DNA of 64,000 bases. Source: Arenicella chitinivorans (lineage in GTDB: Bacteria; Pseudomonadota; Gammaproteobacteria; Arenicellales; Arenicellaceae). Below are positions 50,102 through 59,043 of the stretch, one piece after another. The stretch is from positions 111,716 through 175,715 of the forward strand of contig NZ_BMXA01000007.1 in assembly GCF_014651515.1 (NCBI RefSeq). The letters run 5' to 3'. The notes under the pieces were generated by a model. That model ran no database searches. It saw only the letters and a program-made list of their open reading frames with translations, and was not told the DNA's origin. Made by a program: the position numbers and the translations under genes. Each line of letters starts with the position of its first letter. Position 1 is the first letter of the stretch.

Positions 50102-52732
50102 ATGATGAGCATGCAGGCGACAACCTGCCCATACTGTGGCGTTGGTTGTGGGGTAGCGGTTCAGTCTGAGTCTGATGCAGTACAGGTGCAGGCCGATGCT
50201 CAGCATCCCGCGAATCTTGGACGACTTTGTAGTAAAGGCAGTGCGCTGGCAGCGACGGTGTCAGAAGCCGGGGAAGCCGCTCGTATTCTGCATCCCAGCA
50301 TCGATGGAAAGCAAGTCGACTGGACGCAGGCAACCGACCACATCGCTGCGTCGATTCGTTCTGCCATTGATGAGCACGGGGTCGACAGTGTGGCATTTTA
50401 TTTGTCCGGCCAGTTGTTAACCGAAGACTACTACGTTGCCAATAAGCTGATGAAAGGGTTCATCGGTACGGCAAATGTCGATACTAATTCGCGGCTCTGC
50501 ATGTCCTCGGCGGTGGCAGCGTATCAGCGGGCATTTGGCGCCGATGCGGTACCCTGTTGTTATGAAGACCTGGAATGCACCGACCTCCTGGTATTAATCG
50601 GCTCCAACGCCGCATGGACTCACCCGGTGTTGTATCAGCGAATGGTGCAAGCCAAACAATCAAACCCCAATTTACGTGTGGTATTAATCGACCCGCGCCG
50701 CACGATCAGCAATGATTTGGCCGATCTGCATTTACCCTTAAAGCCGAGTTCGGACGGTATTCTCTTCAAAGGACTGTTGCGACATTTGATTGCGCACGAT
50801 GTGGTTGATCGTGCATTCATTGCGGGCCACACCGACGGCTTCGCAGAGGCAGAGCGTTCCGTGGCGTCTTGGGATATTGATCGCGTGGCTGAGCACACGG
50901 ATTTGAGTCGAGACCAACTCACACAGTTTTACGATTGGTTTGCGACCACGCCCAAAGCCATTAGCTTTTACTCGCAAGGTATTAATCAGTCTGCCACGGG
51001 CACGGATAAGTGTAACGATATTATTAATTGTCACCTAGCGACGGGACGCATCGGGCAACCTGGGGCGGGGCCGTTTTCAATCACCGGGCAACCAAATGCC
51101 ATGGGTGGACGTGAGGTCGGTGGTCTTGCGAGTCAGTTGGCTGCGCATATGGGGTTTACTGAGCCAGAGACCGATCGGGTGCAACGCTTTTGGAATGCGC
51201 CTACGGTGGCAAAGCAGCCGGGTTTGAAAGCCGTTGATTTGTTTGATGCTATGCATCGCGGCGATATTAAGGTAGTTTGGATTCTGGCCACCAATCCTGC
51301 GGTTAGCTTACCTGATAGCGAGCACGTTCGCGCTGCGCTAGCCAAGTGCCCAACTGTGATCGTGTCGGATCTCACTGCGAATGACACGACCGAGTACGCC
51401 AATGTGTTGCTTCCAGCACTGGGCTGGGGCGAAAAGGACGGTACCGTGACAAACTCTGAGCGTCGTATCAGTCGGCAACGTGCGTTCCGACCGGCGCCCG
51501 GTGAGGCTAAGTCAGACTGGTGGTCCTTGACCCAGGTGGCACAAAAGCTGGGATACGAAAATCAATTTCCATATACTTCTGCGCATGAGGTGTTTGTTGA
51601 GCATGCGCGGCTCTCCGGTTTTGAAAACAACGGCAAGCGGGCCTTTGATATTTCGGCCCTCAGTACATTAACTGGGAAAGGCTACGACTCACTCAAGCCA
51701 GTGCAATGGCCGGTAACGCATGCACGACCGAAGGGCACCGCACGGTTGTTTACCAACCATCAATTCTTTACTGCTACACAGCGTGCGCAATTTATAGCGG
51801 CGCCGCCGCACATCATTGCCGCGCCAGACGGGATGTTTTTGCTTAACACGGGTCGACTCCGTGACCAGTGGCATACCATGACACGCACGGGTCAGGTGGC
51901 GTCTTTGTGTGGCCACGATGAGCTGCCGTTTGTTGAGATGCACCCAGATGATGCTGCTGACCAGGGCTTGTCCCAACATCAGTTTGTGCAGGTTCAAAAT
52001 CATCATGGACGATTTATTGGTCGACTCAATGTGGTTGATTCGGTGCAGCGCGGGCAGTTGTTTGCACCAATTCACTGGACCCAACAATTTGCGCAAAGTG
52101 CGATCATTAACAGCGTGGTGGCACCCGTGGTGGATGCGGTATCGGGCCAACCTCAATCCAAAGCTGCGGTGGTCTCGTTGCAACGATTCGACTGTCAGCA
52201 GTGGGCGCGCGTCGTCACGACTGAGCCACTGCAATCGAATGACTGGGCGTATTGGGCGCAAACGCGGATTGCGCGTGGCTACGTCACCTTGGTTGGCGTG
52301 TCCGATGAAGTCGACTGGAAAATTTGGTTGCGGTCACGATTCGAATCGCCGATATTTGTAAAGCACTATCAAAACCCGCTCTCTGGGCAGCAGGCTCTCA
52401 TCGCCAGTGATGAAAAGCGACCGGTCGCTTTGGTGTTTACGCATGCCAATGTTGCGGAACTGCCGAGTCAGGTATGGCTGGAGCGTGTTTACGCGATCAA
52501 CGACTCAGCTACGTTAAACCAAGAGTTGCACGGGGAGCTAGGTGGTTACGACGAACTGATATGCAGTTGCTTTAAAACCACACGCAAAGCCATCACTGCC
52601 GCGATGGAACAGGGAAGTGAAGATCTGGAGGCGTTGGCGTCTACGCTCGGATGCGGATCAAAGTGCGGGAGTTGTCGACCCGAGCTAAATGGATTATTGC
52701 GCCTCTATGCAGAAAACCCGATGGTCGCTTGA
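50102..52732 (+). CDS. nasA: Assimilatory nitrate reductase catalytic subunit
   Basis: 876 residues. N-terminal [4Fe-4S] cysteines (CPYCGVGCGV then GRLCSKG), molybdopterin-binding body (DTNSRLCMSSAV, NCHLATGRIGQPGAGPFSITGQPNAMGGREVGG, LLNTGRLRDQWHTMTRTG) and a C-terminal BFD-like [2Fe-2S] domain (CSCFKTTRKAI, LGCGSKCGSCRPEL). The extra domain is the Klebsiella NasA type and would take electrons from a separate reductase, which is not in this window. Three in-frame ATGs (50102, 50105, 50111) are possible starts; the first abuts the nirD stop. Confidence 0.95.
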   Translation: MMSMQATTCPYCGVGCGVAVQSESDAVQVQADAQHPANLGRLCSKGSALAATVSEAGEAARILHPSIDGKQVDWTQATDHIAASIRSAIDEHGVDSVAFYLSGQLLTEDYYVANKLMKGFIGTANVDTNSRLCMSSAVAAYQRAFGADAVPCCYEDLECTDLLVLIGSNAAWTHPVLYQRMVQAKQSNPNLRVVLIDPRRTISNDLADLHLPLKPSSDGILFKGLLRHLIAHDVVDRAFIAGHTDGFAEAERSVASWDIDRVAEHTDLSRDQLTQFYDWFATTPKAISFYSQGINQSATGTDKCNDIINCHLATGRIGQPGAGPFSITGQPNAMGGREVGGLASQLAAHMGFTEPETDRVQRFWNAPTVAKQPGLKAVDLFDAMHRGDIKVVWILATNPAVSLPDSEHVRAALAKCPTVIVSDLTANDTTEYANVLLPALGWGEKDGTVTNSERRISRQRAFRPAPGEAKSDWWSLTQVAQKLGYENQFPYTSAHEVFVEHARLSGFENNGKRAFDISALSTLTGKGYDSLKPVQWPVTHARPKGTARLFTNHQFFTATQRAQFIAAPPHIIAAPDGMFLLNTGRLRDQWHTMTRTGQVASLCGHDELPFVEMHPDDAADQGLSQHQFVQVQNHHGRFIGRLNVVDSVQRGQLFAPIHWTQQFAQSAIINSVVAPVVDAVSGQPQSKAAVVSLQRFDCQQWARVVTTEPLQSNDWAYWAQTRIARGYVTLVGVSDEVDWKIWLRSRFESPIFVKHYQNPLSGQQALIASDEKRPVALVFTHANVAELPSQVWLERVYAINDSATLNQELHGELGGYDELICSCFKTTRKAITAAMEQGSEDLEALASTLGCGSKCGSCRPELNGLLRLYAENPMVA

Positions 52733-53167
52733 CGTAGATTTTCGCTCGTTGACGGTTTTGAGCAGCGCAAAGGAATGAGCCAATATCGATTTACAGGTTT
52801 TGGGCAATTAAGGCTGGGGAGCTTGGCTGATAGCCGACAATGAGATTCGGTTAGAAAGTGGATCAGTGACCGCGCCAGCAACCAGCTTCAGGTAATCCTG
52901 GAGGGCTCAAATATCGCTGCCAACACGGGTTGTCACTGAAATCGGCGGTGCTACGCTAAGTATCAGTTTGTTGACCATTACAGAGATGACGTCTTGTCTT
53001 TTGCTGCGGTTGATTTTCAGAGCGGTTTATTCAAAAGCGAAACGACGACAAAAAATTGACGCGCCACGCGTTCGAATAGGCTCGTCGGTTTTAAATTCCC
53101 GTTAGGGGTTAAGGGGCCACGTGTTACATAATAGACTTGATAAACCAACTAGTTAGGATGATACATC
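52733..53167. other. Intergenic region without recognised gene
   Basis: 435 bases after nasA. No open frame with family likeness, no RNA structure I can name and no terminator with a T-run found. ATTAGGATGATACATC before the hydrolase ATG is a modest ribosome-binding region. Confidence 0.5.
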
Positions 53168-53977
53168 ATGCGTTTGCTTAGTCTTTTGGGCCTCGGCCTA
53201 TTGTTTGCTGCGTCGCTGGTCGATGCGACAGAGCAGCAACCGGAAGTCGATACGTTTGTGATTGTACATGGTGCCACTGGAGGTGGTTGGGATTGGCGTG
53301 TGGTGAGTGAACACCTGATTGAAGCTGGACATCGTGCGTACAGACCAACGCTGACGGGGCTCGGTGAACGATTTCATCTGGCTGGACCTGAGGTGAATCT
53401 CGACACGCATATTCAGGACATTGTTAGCATGATCGAATTTGAAGGGTTGGACGATGTTGTGCTCGTTGGTCACAGTTATGGGGGCATGGTTATCACTGGG
53501 GTGATGAATCGAATTCCAGAACGCATTAAACACGCAACCTACCTAGATGCGTTGTTGCCAGATCATGGTATGACAGCTGAGCAAACTACCAAGCTTCCCA
53601 TTCACACCTGGCCAGTCGAGGCCGGTGTGGTGAAGTTTCCTTGGGTGGATGAATCAAAACCGTTTCCGCGCGATGTGGTTCACCCAGTGAATACATTGAC
53701 CCAACCTGTTGAGTTCGATAACCCATTAGCACACATTATCGCGGCGACCTTTGTGGCATTCATCCCGAATGGTCAAACTTTACAGCAATGGCAAGCCGAG
53801 CGTAGTGGGTGGTCACGAGCAAAAAAGCGTGGATGGACAATGCGCATCTTCGACGGAGATCATGTGGTGTATCGTGCCAAACCCGCGGCGATGGCAAATC
53901 TACTCATTGCTACCGTGTCGGACCGAAATTCCAGCGCGCACGGGCGAACCAATAATCCAGTCGACATCTCGGAGTAG
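53168..53977 (+). CDS. Exported alpha/beta hydrolase (esterase type)
   Basis: 269 residues with a signal peptide (MRLLSLLGLGLLFAASLVDA). FVIVHGATGGGWDWRVV oxyanion region, nucleophile elbow GHSYGG, catalytic Asp in TYLDALLPDHG, His in DGDHVVYRAKP. It resembles salicylate-binding-protein-2-like and hydroxynitrile-lyase-like esterases. Substrate unknown. The stop is 7 bases before the phospholipase D start. Confidence 0.85.
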   Translation: MRLLSLLGLGLLFAASLVDATEQQPEVDTFVIVHGATGGGWDWRVVSEHLIEAGHRAYRPTLTGLGERFHLAGPEVNLDTHIQDIVSMIEFEGLDDVVLVGHSYGGMVITGVMNRIPERIKHATYLDALLPDHGMTAEQTTKLPIHTWPVEAGVVKFPWVDESKPFPRDVVHPVNTLTQPVEFDNPLAHIIAATFVAFIPNGQTLQQWQAERSGWSRAKKRGWTMRIFDGDHVVYRAKPAAMANLLIATVSDRNSSAHGRTNNPVDISE

Positions 53978-53983
53978 CGTTCT

Positions 53984-55159
53984 GTGACCAATTCTGCACC
54001 AACTACCTCGTCGAAAACAGTCGACCATCGAGCGCAACTTGAGTTAGCTCTGGGCCAGCCATTTGTTGATGGGAATACCATAAACGATCTGCAAAACGGG
54101 GATGAAATCTTCCCGGTAATGCTGGACGCGATTCGCGCTGCGAGGGTCTGCGTTGACTTTATGACCTTTGTGTATTGGCAGGGCTCAATCGCCAAAGAGT
54201 TTGCCACAGCTTTATCGAATAGGGCACGAGCTGGTGTGACCGTGCGCGTGCTATTGGACGCTTACGGCGCCCGACGAATCAATAATGAATTGGTATCAGA
54301 AATGGAGGCAGCCGGTGTCGAGTTAAGGTGGTTTCGCCCTTTGTCGACATGGCGAATCTGGCGCTCTGACAAACGCACACATCGCAAAGTGCTCGTCTGT
54401 GATCATCGAATTGGTTTTATTGGGGGAGTTGGTATCGCCGATGAGTGGCGTGGTCAAGCACGCGATGCCTCGGAATGGCGCGACTGTCATTTTGAGATTC
54501 AAGGCCAGGCGGTTCGCGGATTACGTGCGGCATTTTTAGACAATTGGAATGAAGCAGGGGATTGGACCAACGATCTAGCTTGTCAGGCATTTGATGTTGT
54601 CGATGGCAACGTGCCCATGCAAGTCGTGCGCGCATCGACAACGATCGGTTGGACTGACATTGCGACCTTGGTACGTACCTTAATTCAGATTGCTGAACGA
54701 CGACTAATTGTGGTGACCGCGTATTTTGCGCCGGACGAAAAAATGGTCAAAATGATATGCGAGGCGGTTAAGCGAGGGGTTGATGTTGACGTGTTGACGG
54801 CAGGCAAGCACACCGATAGCCGACTCTCGCAGTTGGCCGGTCAGCGGCATTATGCTGCGCTGCTCGAGTGCGGCGTCACCATTCGCCAATACCAACGCAC
54901 GATGTTGCATAGTAAGTTGATTTTAGTGGACGATGACGTGTGCTGTTTGGGTTCCGCCAATATTAATCACCGCTCTTTGTCAAAAGATGAGGAGTGCTGC
55001 GTCGTAGCGTTATCGACCGACTTGAATGCCACTCTAACCGCTGATTATGAGCGCGATTGCGAGCACGCCAAAACCTTGAATTTATGCGATTGGCAGGTAC
55101 GCTCCTGGTGGCAATGTCAGCAAGAGCGATTGGCGGGGTTATTGGTCGAGCAACTTTAA
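53984..55159 (+). CDS. Phospholipase D / cardiolipin synthase-like protein
   Basis: 391 residues from GTG 53984. Two HKD motifs: HRKVLVCDHRIGFIGG and HSKLILVDDDVCCLGSANINHRS, each with His, Lys and Asp. No N-terminal membrane helix, as in ClsB. It probably makes cardiolipin or a related lipid. It is 2 bases from the convergent sulfatase stop. Confidence 0.88.
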   Translation: MTNSAPTTSSKTVDHRAQLELALGQPFVDGNTINDLQNGDEIFPVMLDAIRAARVCVDFMTFVYWQGSIAKEFATALSNRARAGVTVRVLLDAYGARRINNELVSEMEAAGVELRWFRPLSTWRIWRSDKRTHRKVLVCDHRIGFIGGVGIADEWRGQARDASEWRDCHFEIQGQAVRGLRAAFLDNWNEAGDWTNDLACQAFDVVDGNVPMQVVRASTTIGWTDIATLVRTLIQIAERRLIVVTAYFAPDEKMVKMICEAVKRGVDVDVLTAGKHTDSRLSQLAGQRHYAALLECGVTIRQYQRTMLHSKLILVDDDVCCLGSANINHRSLSKDEECCVVALSTDLNATLTADYERDCEHAKTLNLCDWQVRSWWQCQQERLAGLLVEQL

Positions 55160-55161
55160 TG

Positions 55162-57060
55162 TTATTTGTTTGTGTGTGTTGGCCACAATCGATTATTGAG
55201 CTCTAGCGCTTGGGTTTGTTTGATAAACAGTTGCATGCTGCGGTAGTTAGGATTTGGTTCGGCGTCGGTGAGTTGGCTCGGCAAACCACGTGCCGCATAC
55301 CAAGCATCGTTGTTGCTCATAGTGAGCGGACGCATGCGGGGCTTGGGATCGAATAAACTGTGTCCCAGGAACGTGCTCATGTATCGATTTATTCCCAATA
55401 GGTGCAGCACAGTTGGGGCGAAATCCAAGGAGCTGGAACGGCGAATGGTGAACTTTCCGGTTTGAGTGTGAAACGGGGAATAGATCAATAACGGGATTCG
55501 GTCCATGAACACCGGTGAGTAGCGATCTTGTTTTTGCCACAAAGCGCGATAGTCGTTATCGGGAAAATGTGCATGATCTGACGTAAGAATAACGATCGTG
55601 TTGTCGCGTAATGAGGATTGTTTAAACGCGGTCCAAAACTGACCAAACGCGGCGTCAAAAGCATGAATTGTGTCTAAGATGTAGTGCTGGTCTGATGTTT
55701 CCGATGGTCGGTATTTGAATTCTGGGTCGAGCAAACGGTTTCCCGTGTGGGTTTCAAAGCTATACAAACTAAGGTAAAAGGGCTGATTTGAGGTAGACTC
55801 ACGCTGTTTCAATTCACGGTTTAAGGCTAAGAAGAGTTCCAGATCGCTCATGTGTGTGACGCTGAACCGACGTGCTAAATCATCTTCAAAAGGTGTATTT
55901 AATTCGTCGTACGCAAGGGACTTTTGAAAGCCTATTCGGCTGGCCATTTCGTCCAGCTCGGTGTCGTCCTTGCGCTGAGAAAACAATAATGTGGATTGAT
56001 ACCCAGAATCGTTCAAAATATGTGGCAGGCATCGATAACCGGTCGACGGTTCTGTGCGATTGGTCGGATACAAGGAGCATTGTTGCCCTGACAGTCCTCG
56101 ATAGGTGGCGAAAGTATGGTTGAAGTAATAGTCGATTAAAATTGATTCAGACGCAAACGCCGCAATGTTTGGAGAAATACCCGGGAATCGATTTGAGTAC
56201 GGTTGGATAGTACGGGCCGACAAACCTTCAGCATGGATTACGATTAAATTTGGTGGCTGTGGGAATGGTTGACTACTGAGGCCGTCGGAGTCGGAGGTTT
56301 CTGTCAAATGCACGAGCGGATAATTGGGATCCTCCTTGCCCCAGTGCAGATTGTGTTTTCGCACAAACTCGGACAACCGTGCATTCAATCGCAGCGACTC
56401 TGCCACCGGCGGCGCGTCCGAATGCTGCAGGCGAACATGGTGCCACAGTACGTGAGTAAGATCGCCGAGTGGTGAGGCGGCATAATGTCGGTACTTTGTC
56501 GAGTTAAGCAGCGCGCTGCGCTGCGTGACGATATCCGCCGGTAACCATTTGTGGTCATTTCGAACCAGCACGGCGACTAGCAGAATGAGTACACTGAGAA
56601 TCAAACGCCGGTCCAGTGACCAGGAACGCTTGCATTGCGTGACGCAAATAAGACTAAAAACTAAGTAGACGGCCAGTGCCAGTCCCCCGATCACCATGTG
56701 TTGATTATCGATCATGGCCACGTGTTCTACATTTTCGAGTGCCACTTCCGGAAACAGGTCGCCGGAATAACGCACACTTTGGTACTGCACGTAGAAGCCA
56801 AATAGTCCAAGCGTGCCCAACAGCCAGGCAACTGCGCGTAACCACAAAGCATTACCACCAACTGCGATTATCAGTGCGAGAATAATCAAAATATCGATCA
56901 GGTAACGTTGCACGACACTTAAGCTTAACAACCATGAGCTCTGAGCAGGTAGAGGGTTAAAACTCAGAAAGAGTCCAAGCAGCCACGCCAATCCGATACT
57001 GACCAGCAGCGTCCATACCCCACTGAAGTATAATTTTTCTGGTCGAACTCCACTATCCAT
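55162..57060 (-). CDS. LTA-synthase-family sulfatase-type membrane enzyme
   Basis: 632 residues. Five hydrophobic segments in the first about 170 residues, then a periplasmic alkaline-phosphatase-fold domain: VIHAEGLSARTIQPYSN, the likely Thr nucleophile in NHTFATYRGLSGQQC, VILTSDHAHFPDND. GGAGGATG lies before the ATG. In Gram-negative bacteria such proteins transfer phosphoglycerol or phosphoethanolamine to envelope glycans. The convergent cardiolipin-synthase-like gene suggests a lipid-modifying area. Confidence 0.85.
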   Translation of the reverse strand: MDSGVRPEKLYFSGVWTLLVSIGLAWLLGLFLSFNPLPAQSSWLLSLSVVQRYLIDILIILALIIAVGGNALWLRAVAWLLGTLGLFGFYVQYQSVRYSGDLFPEVALENVEHVAMIDNQHMVIGGLALAVYLVFSLICVTQCKRSWSLDRRLILSVLILLVAVLVRNDHKWLPADIVTQRSALLNSTKYRHYAASPLGDLTHVLWHHVRLQHSDAPPVAESLRLNARLSEFVRKHNLHWGKEDPNYPLVHLTETSDSDGLSSQPFPQPPNLIVIHAEGLSARTIQPYSNRFPGISPNIAAFASESILIDYYFNHTFATYRGLSGQQCSLYPTNRTEPSTGYRCLPHILNDSGYQSTLLFSQRKDDTELDEMASRIGFQKSLAYDELNTPFEDDLARRFSVTHMSDLELFLALNRELKQRESTSNQPFYLSLYSFETHTGNRLLDPEFKYRPSETSDQHYILDTIHAFDAAFGQFWTAFKQSSLRDNTIVILTSDHAHFPDNDYRALWQKQDRYSPVFMDRIPLLIYSPFHTQTGKFTIRRSSSLDFAPTVLHLLGINRYMSTFLGHSLFDPKPRMRPLTMSNNDAWYAARGLPSQLTDAEPNPNYRSMQLFIKQTQALELNNRLWPTHTNK

Positions 57061-57220
57061 CCGAACATCCTCCGTTGATGCGTTTAGTAAAACAAGTGTT
57101 TCGAGAGTTTAAGCGGACATATGTTTGATAAGGCGACCTTTAACCAATTGTTCATTTAACTTTGCATTCGCCGAGCAACTTACTTACGCTTTGCGTTTAC
57201 GTTTTCATTTGAGTTTGGTT

Positions 57221-58429
57221 ATGTCTTCTCTGCGATCCTGGCAGACACCAGCTAGTCTGCTGCTGCTAATGGCATTTATTATGCCGCTGGCGTTCTCGAC
57301 CTGGGCCGCACTGATTAATAACTTCAGTAATGAGTCGGCGGGATTTACCGGCAGGGAGATCGGTATCCTGCAGAGCTTACGAGAGATCCCAGGTTTCCTA
57401 GCTTTTACCGCAGTGTGGTTGTTGGCATTTATCCGCGAGCAGCGGTTTGCATTACTGGCGCTGTTTTTACTGGCTTTCGGAGTTGTGGTTACCGGGTATT
57501 TCCCAACGGTAATGGGCTTGTACGTCACCACGGTGATCATGTCGATTGGCTTCCACTACTTTGAGACCGTGAACCAATCTCTAACATTGCAATGGATCGA
57601 AAAATCGGAGGCTCCGCACTTTATGGGGCGTGCGCTCGCGGTCAAGGCAGCGGCATCAATTCTGGTGTTTGCCACGACCTGGCTGCTGATGTCATATTTC
57701 TCAATCAGCTATCAAACTATCTACCTTTTATTCGGCGGGCTCGCCCTAGCGTTGGTGTTGTTTATTTGGCGTGCTTTCCCTCAATATCCGGCGAAGGTAG
57801 AGCAGCAAACGCGCCTTATCGTTAGAAAGTCCTATTGGCTTTACTACACATTGGTATTTCTGAGCGGCGCACGCAGACAAATTTTTATGGTATTTGCCGG
57901 ATTCTTGTTGGTCGAAAAATTTGATTATTCTGCCGCGGAAATCTCGTTGTTGTTTCTGGCAAATTATATTTTCAATTTTTTCTTCGCAGCCAAGATTGGC
58001 AAACTGATCGGTATTATCGGCGAACGCCGAGCACTTACCATTGAGTATGCCGGCCTAATTCTGGTGTTTATCTCCTATGGTCTGGTCGACAATGGCACGC
58101 TAGCTGGTGCCTTATATATCATCGATCACTTCTTCTTCGCCCTCGCAATCGCCATCAAAACTTACTTACAAAAGATCGCCAAGCCAGACGATATTGCATC
58201 CACCGCAGCCGTTAGCTTTACCATCAATCACGTCGCTGCCGTGGTGCTGCCGGCATTGTTGGGGCTGGTCTGGTTGTACAGCAATGCGCTGGTGTTTTTT
58301 ATCGGCGCCGGGATTGCCTTGGGGTCGCTGATCGCCTCACAGTTTATTCCTGATCAGCCAGAGATTGGTGCGGAAACGAGATTGAAATCTTCGGTCGGCA
58401 GTCCGGCGAGGCCGTTGTCGGGGAAATAA
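57221..58429 (+). CDS. MFS permease
   Basis: 402 residues from ATG 57221 (MSSLRSWQTPASLLLLMAF); the longer frame to TTG 57125 is not membrane-like. Twelve hydrophobic segments. It resembles the sugar or unknown-drug MFS group by layout, but I cannot name the substrate. Weak ribosome-binding site. Confidence 0.78.
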   Translation: MSSLRSWQTPASLLLLMAFIMPLAFSTWAALINNFSNESAGFTGREIGILQSLREIPGFLAFTAVWLLAFIREQRFALLALFLLAFGVVVTGYFPTVMGLYVTTVIMSIGFHYFETVNQSLTLQWIEKSEAPHFMGRALAVKAAASILVFATTWLLMSYFSISYQTIYLLFGGLALALVLFIWRAFPQYPAKVEQQTRLIVRKSYWLYYTLVFLSGARRQIFMVFAGFLLVEKFDYSAAEISLLFLANYIFNFFFAAKIGKLIGIIGERRALTIEYAGLILVFISYGLVDNGTLAGALYIIDHFFFALAIAIKTYLQKIAKPDDIASTAAVSFTINHVAAVVLPALLGLVWLYSNALVFFIGAGIALGSLIASQFIPDQPEIGAETRLKSSVGSPARPLSGK

Positions 58430-59043
58430 GTTGCCGTTGATAGTGGCCTGCTTATTCGAACGGCCAGGTATGTAATGCTAGCGCCTGTGTGATTTGCTTA
58501 CCCGAGCCGTAGTCAGTAGAGAGTCCATCTGTGTTGCTTATGGTAGCCCAAAGAGTTGAAGGCTTTGGGTGATGCACTTATGCGGGGAATATTCTTCCAC
58601 ACCTCGCCGCGTTAACCCTAGTGGTTCGCATGATCGCACCGTACTTCTTACGGATGAGGAAACGTATGTTGGTGACCAAAGGCCTAGATTAAAGCGATAT
58701 GTTGAAATCGGCTTCTAATTTTTTAGTTTACCAAATGTACAATAATTGTTTGTGTTGTAATAATACTGTGCTAGTTTATTGATGGTTGTCAGGTATTTTT
58801 TGGCAGCGATCATTGAATTACCAGAGGCCCCATCAGAAATGACACGGAATAGTTTCCACCTTTCTCTAGATGTATATATTCAGAGATCTTCACGCCAGAT
58901 TTCGGACTAGCGCATGGCAGAAGGTGTCGTTCGTACGCTCCGCATTGCGAGCAAATCCTGCCAGAATTTGAGTTCTCGCCTTGTACAAAGATCTAGCAGC
59001 TTATTTCAAATATGCGCTATTTCAACTCTCACTCCAGAATCCC
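58430..59043. other. Intergenic region without recognised gene
   Basis: 614 bases in front of the RHS gene. Base composition turns AT-rich after about 58700, and GTACAATAATTGTTTGTG-type strings could hold a promoter. No gene, RNA or repeat is recognised. Confidence 0.5.
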
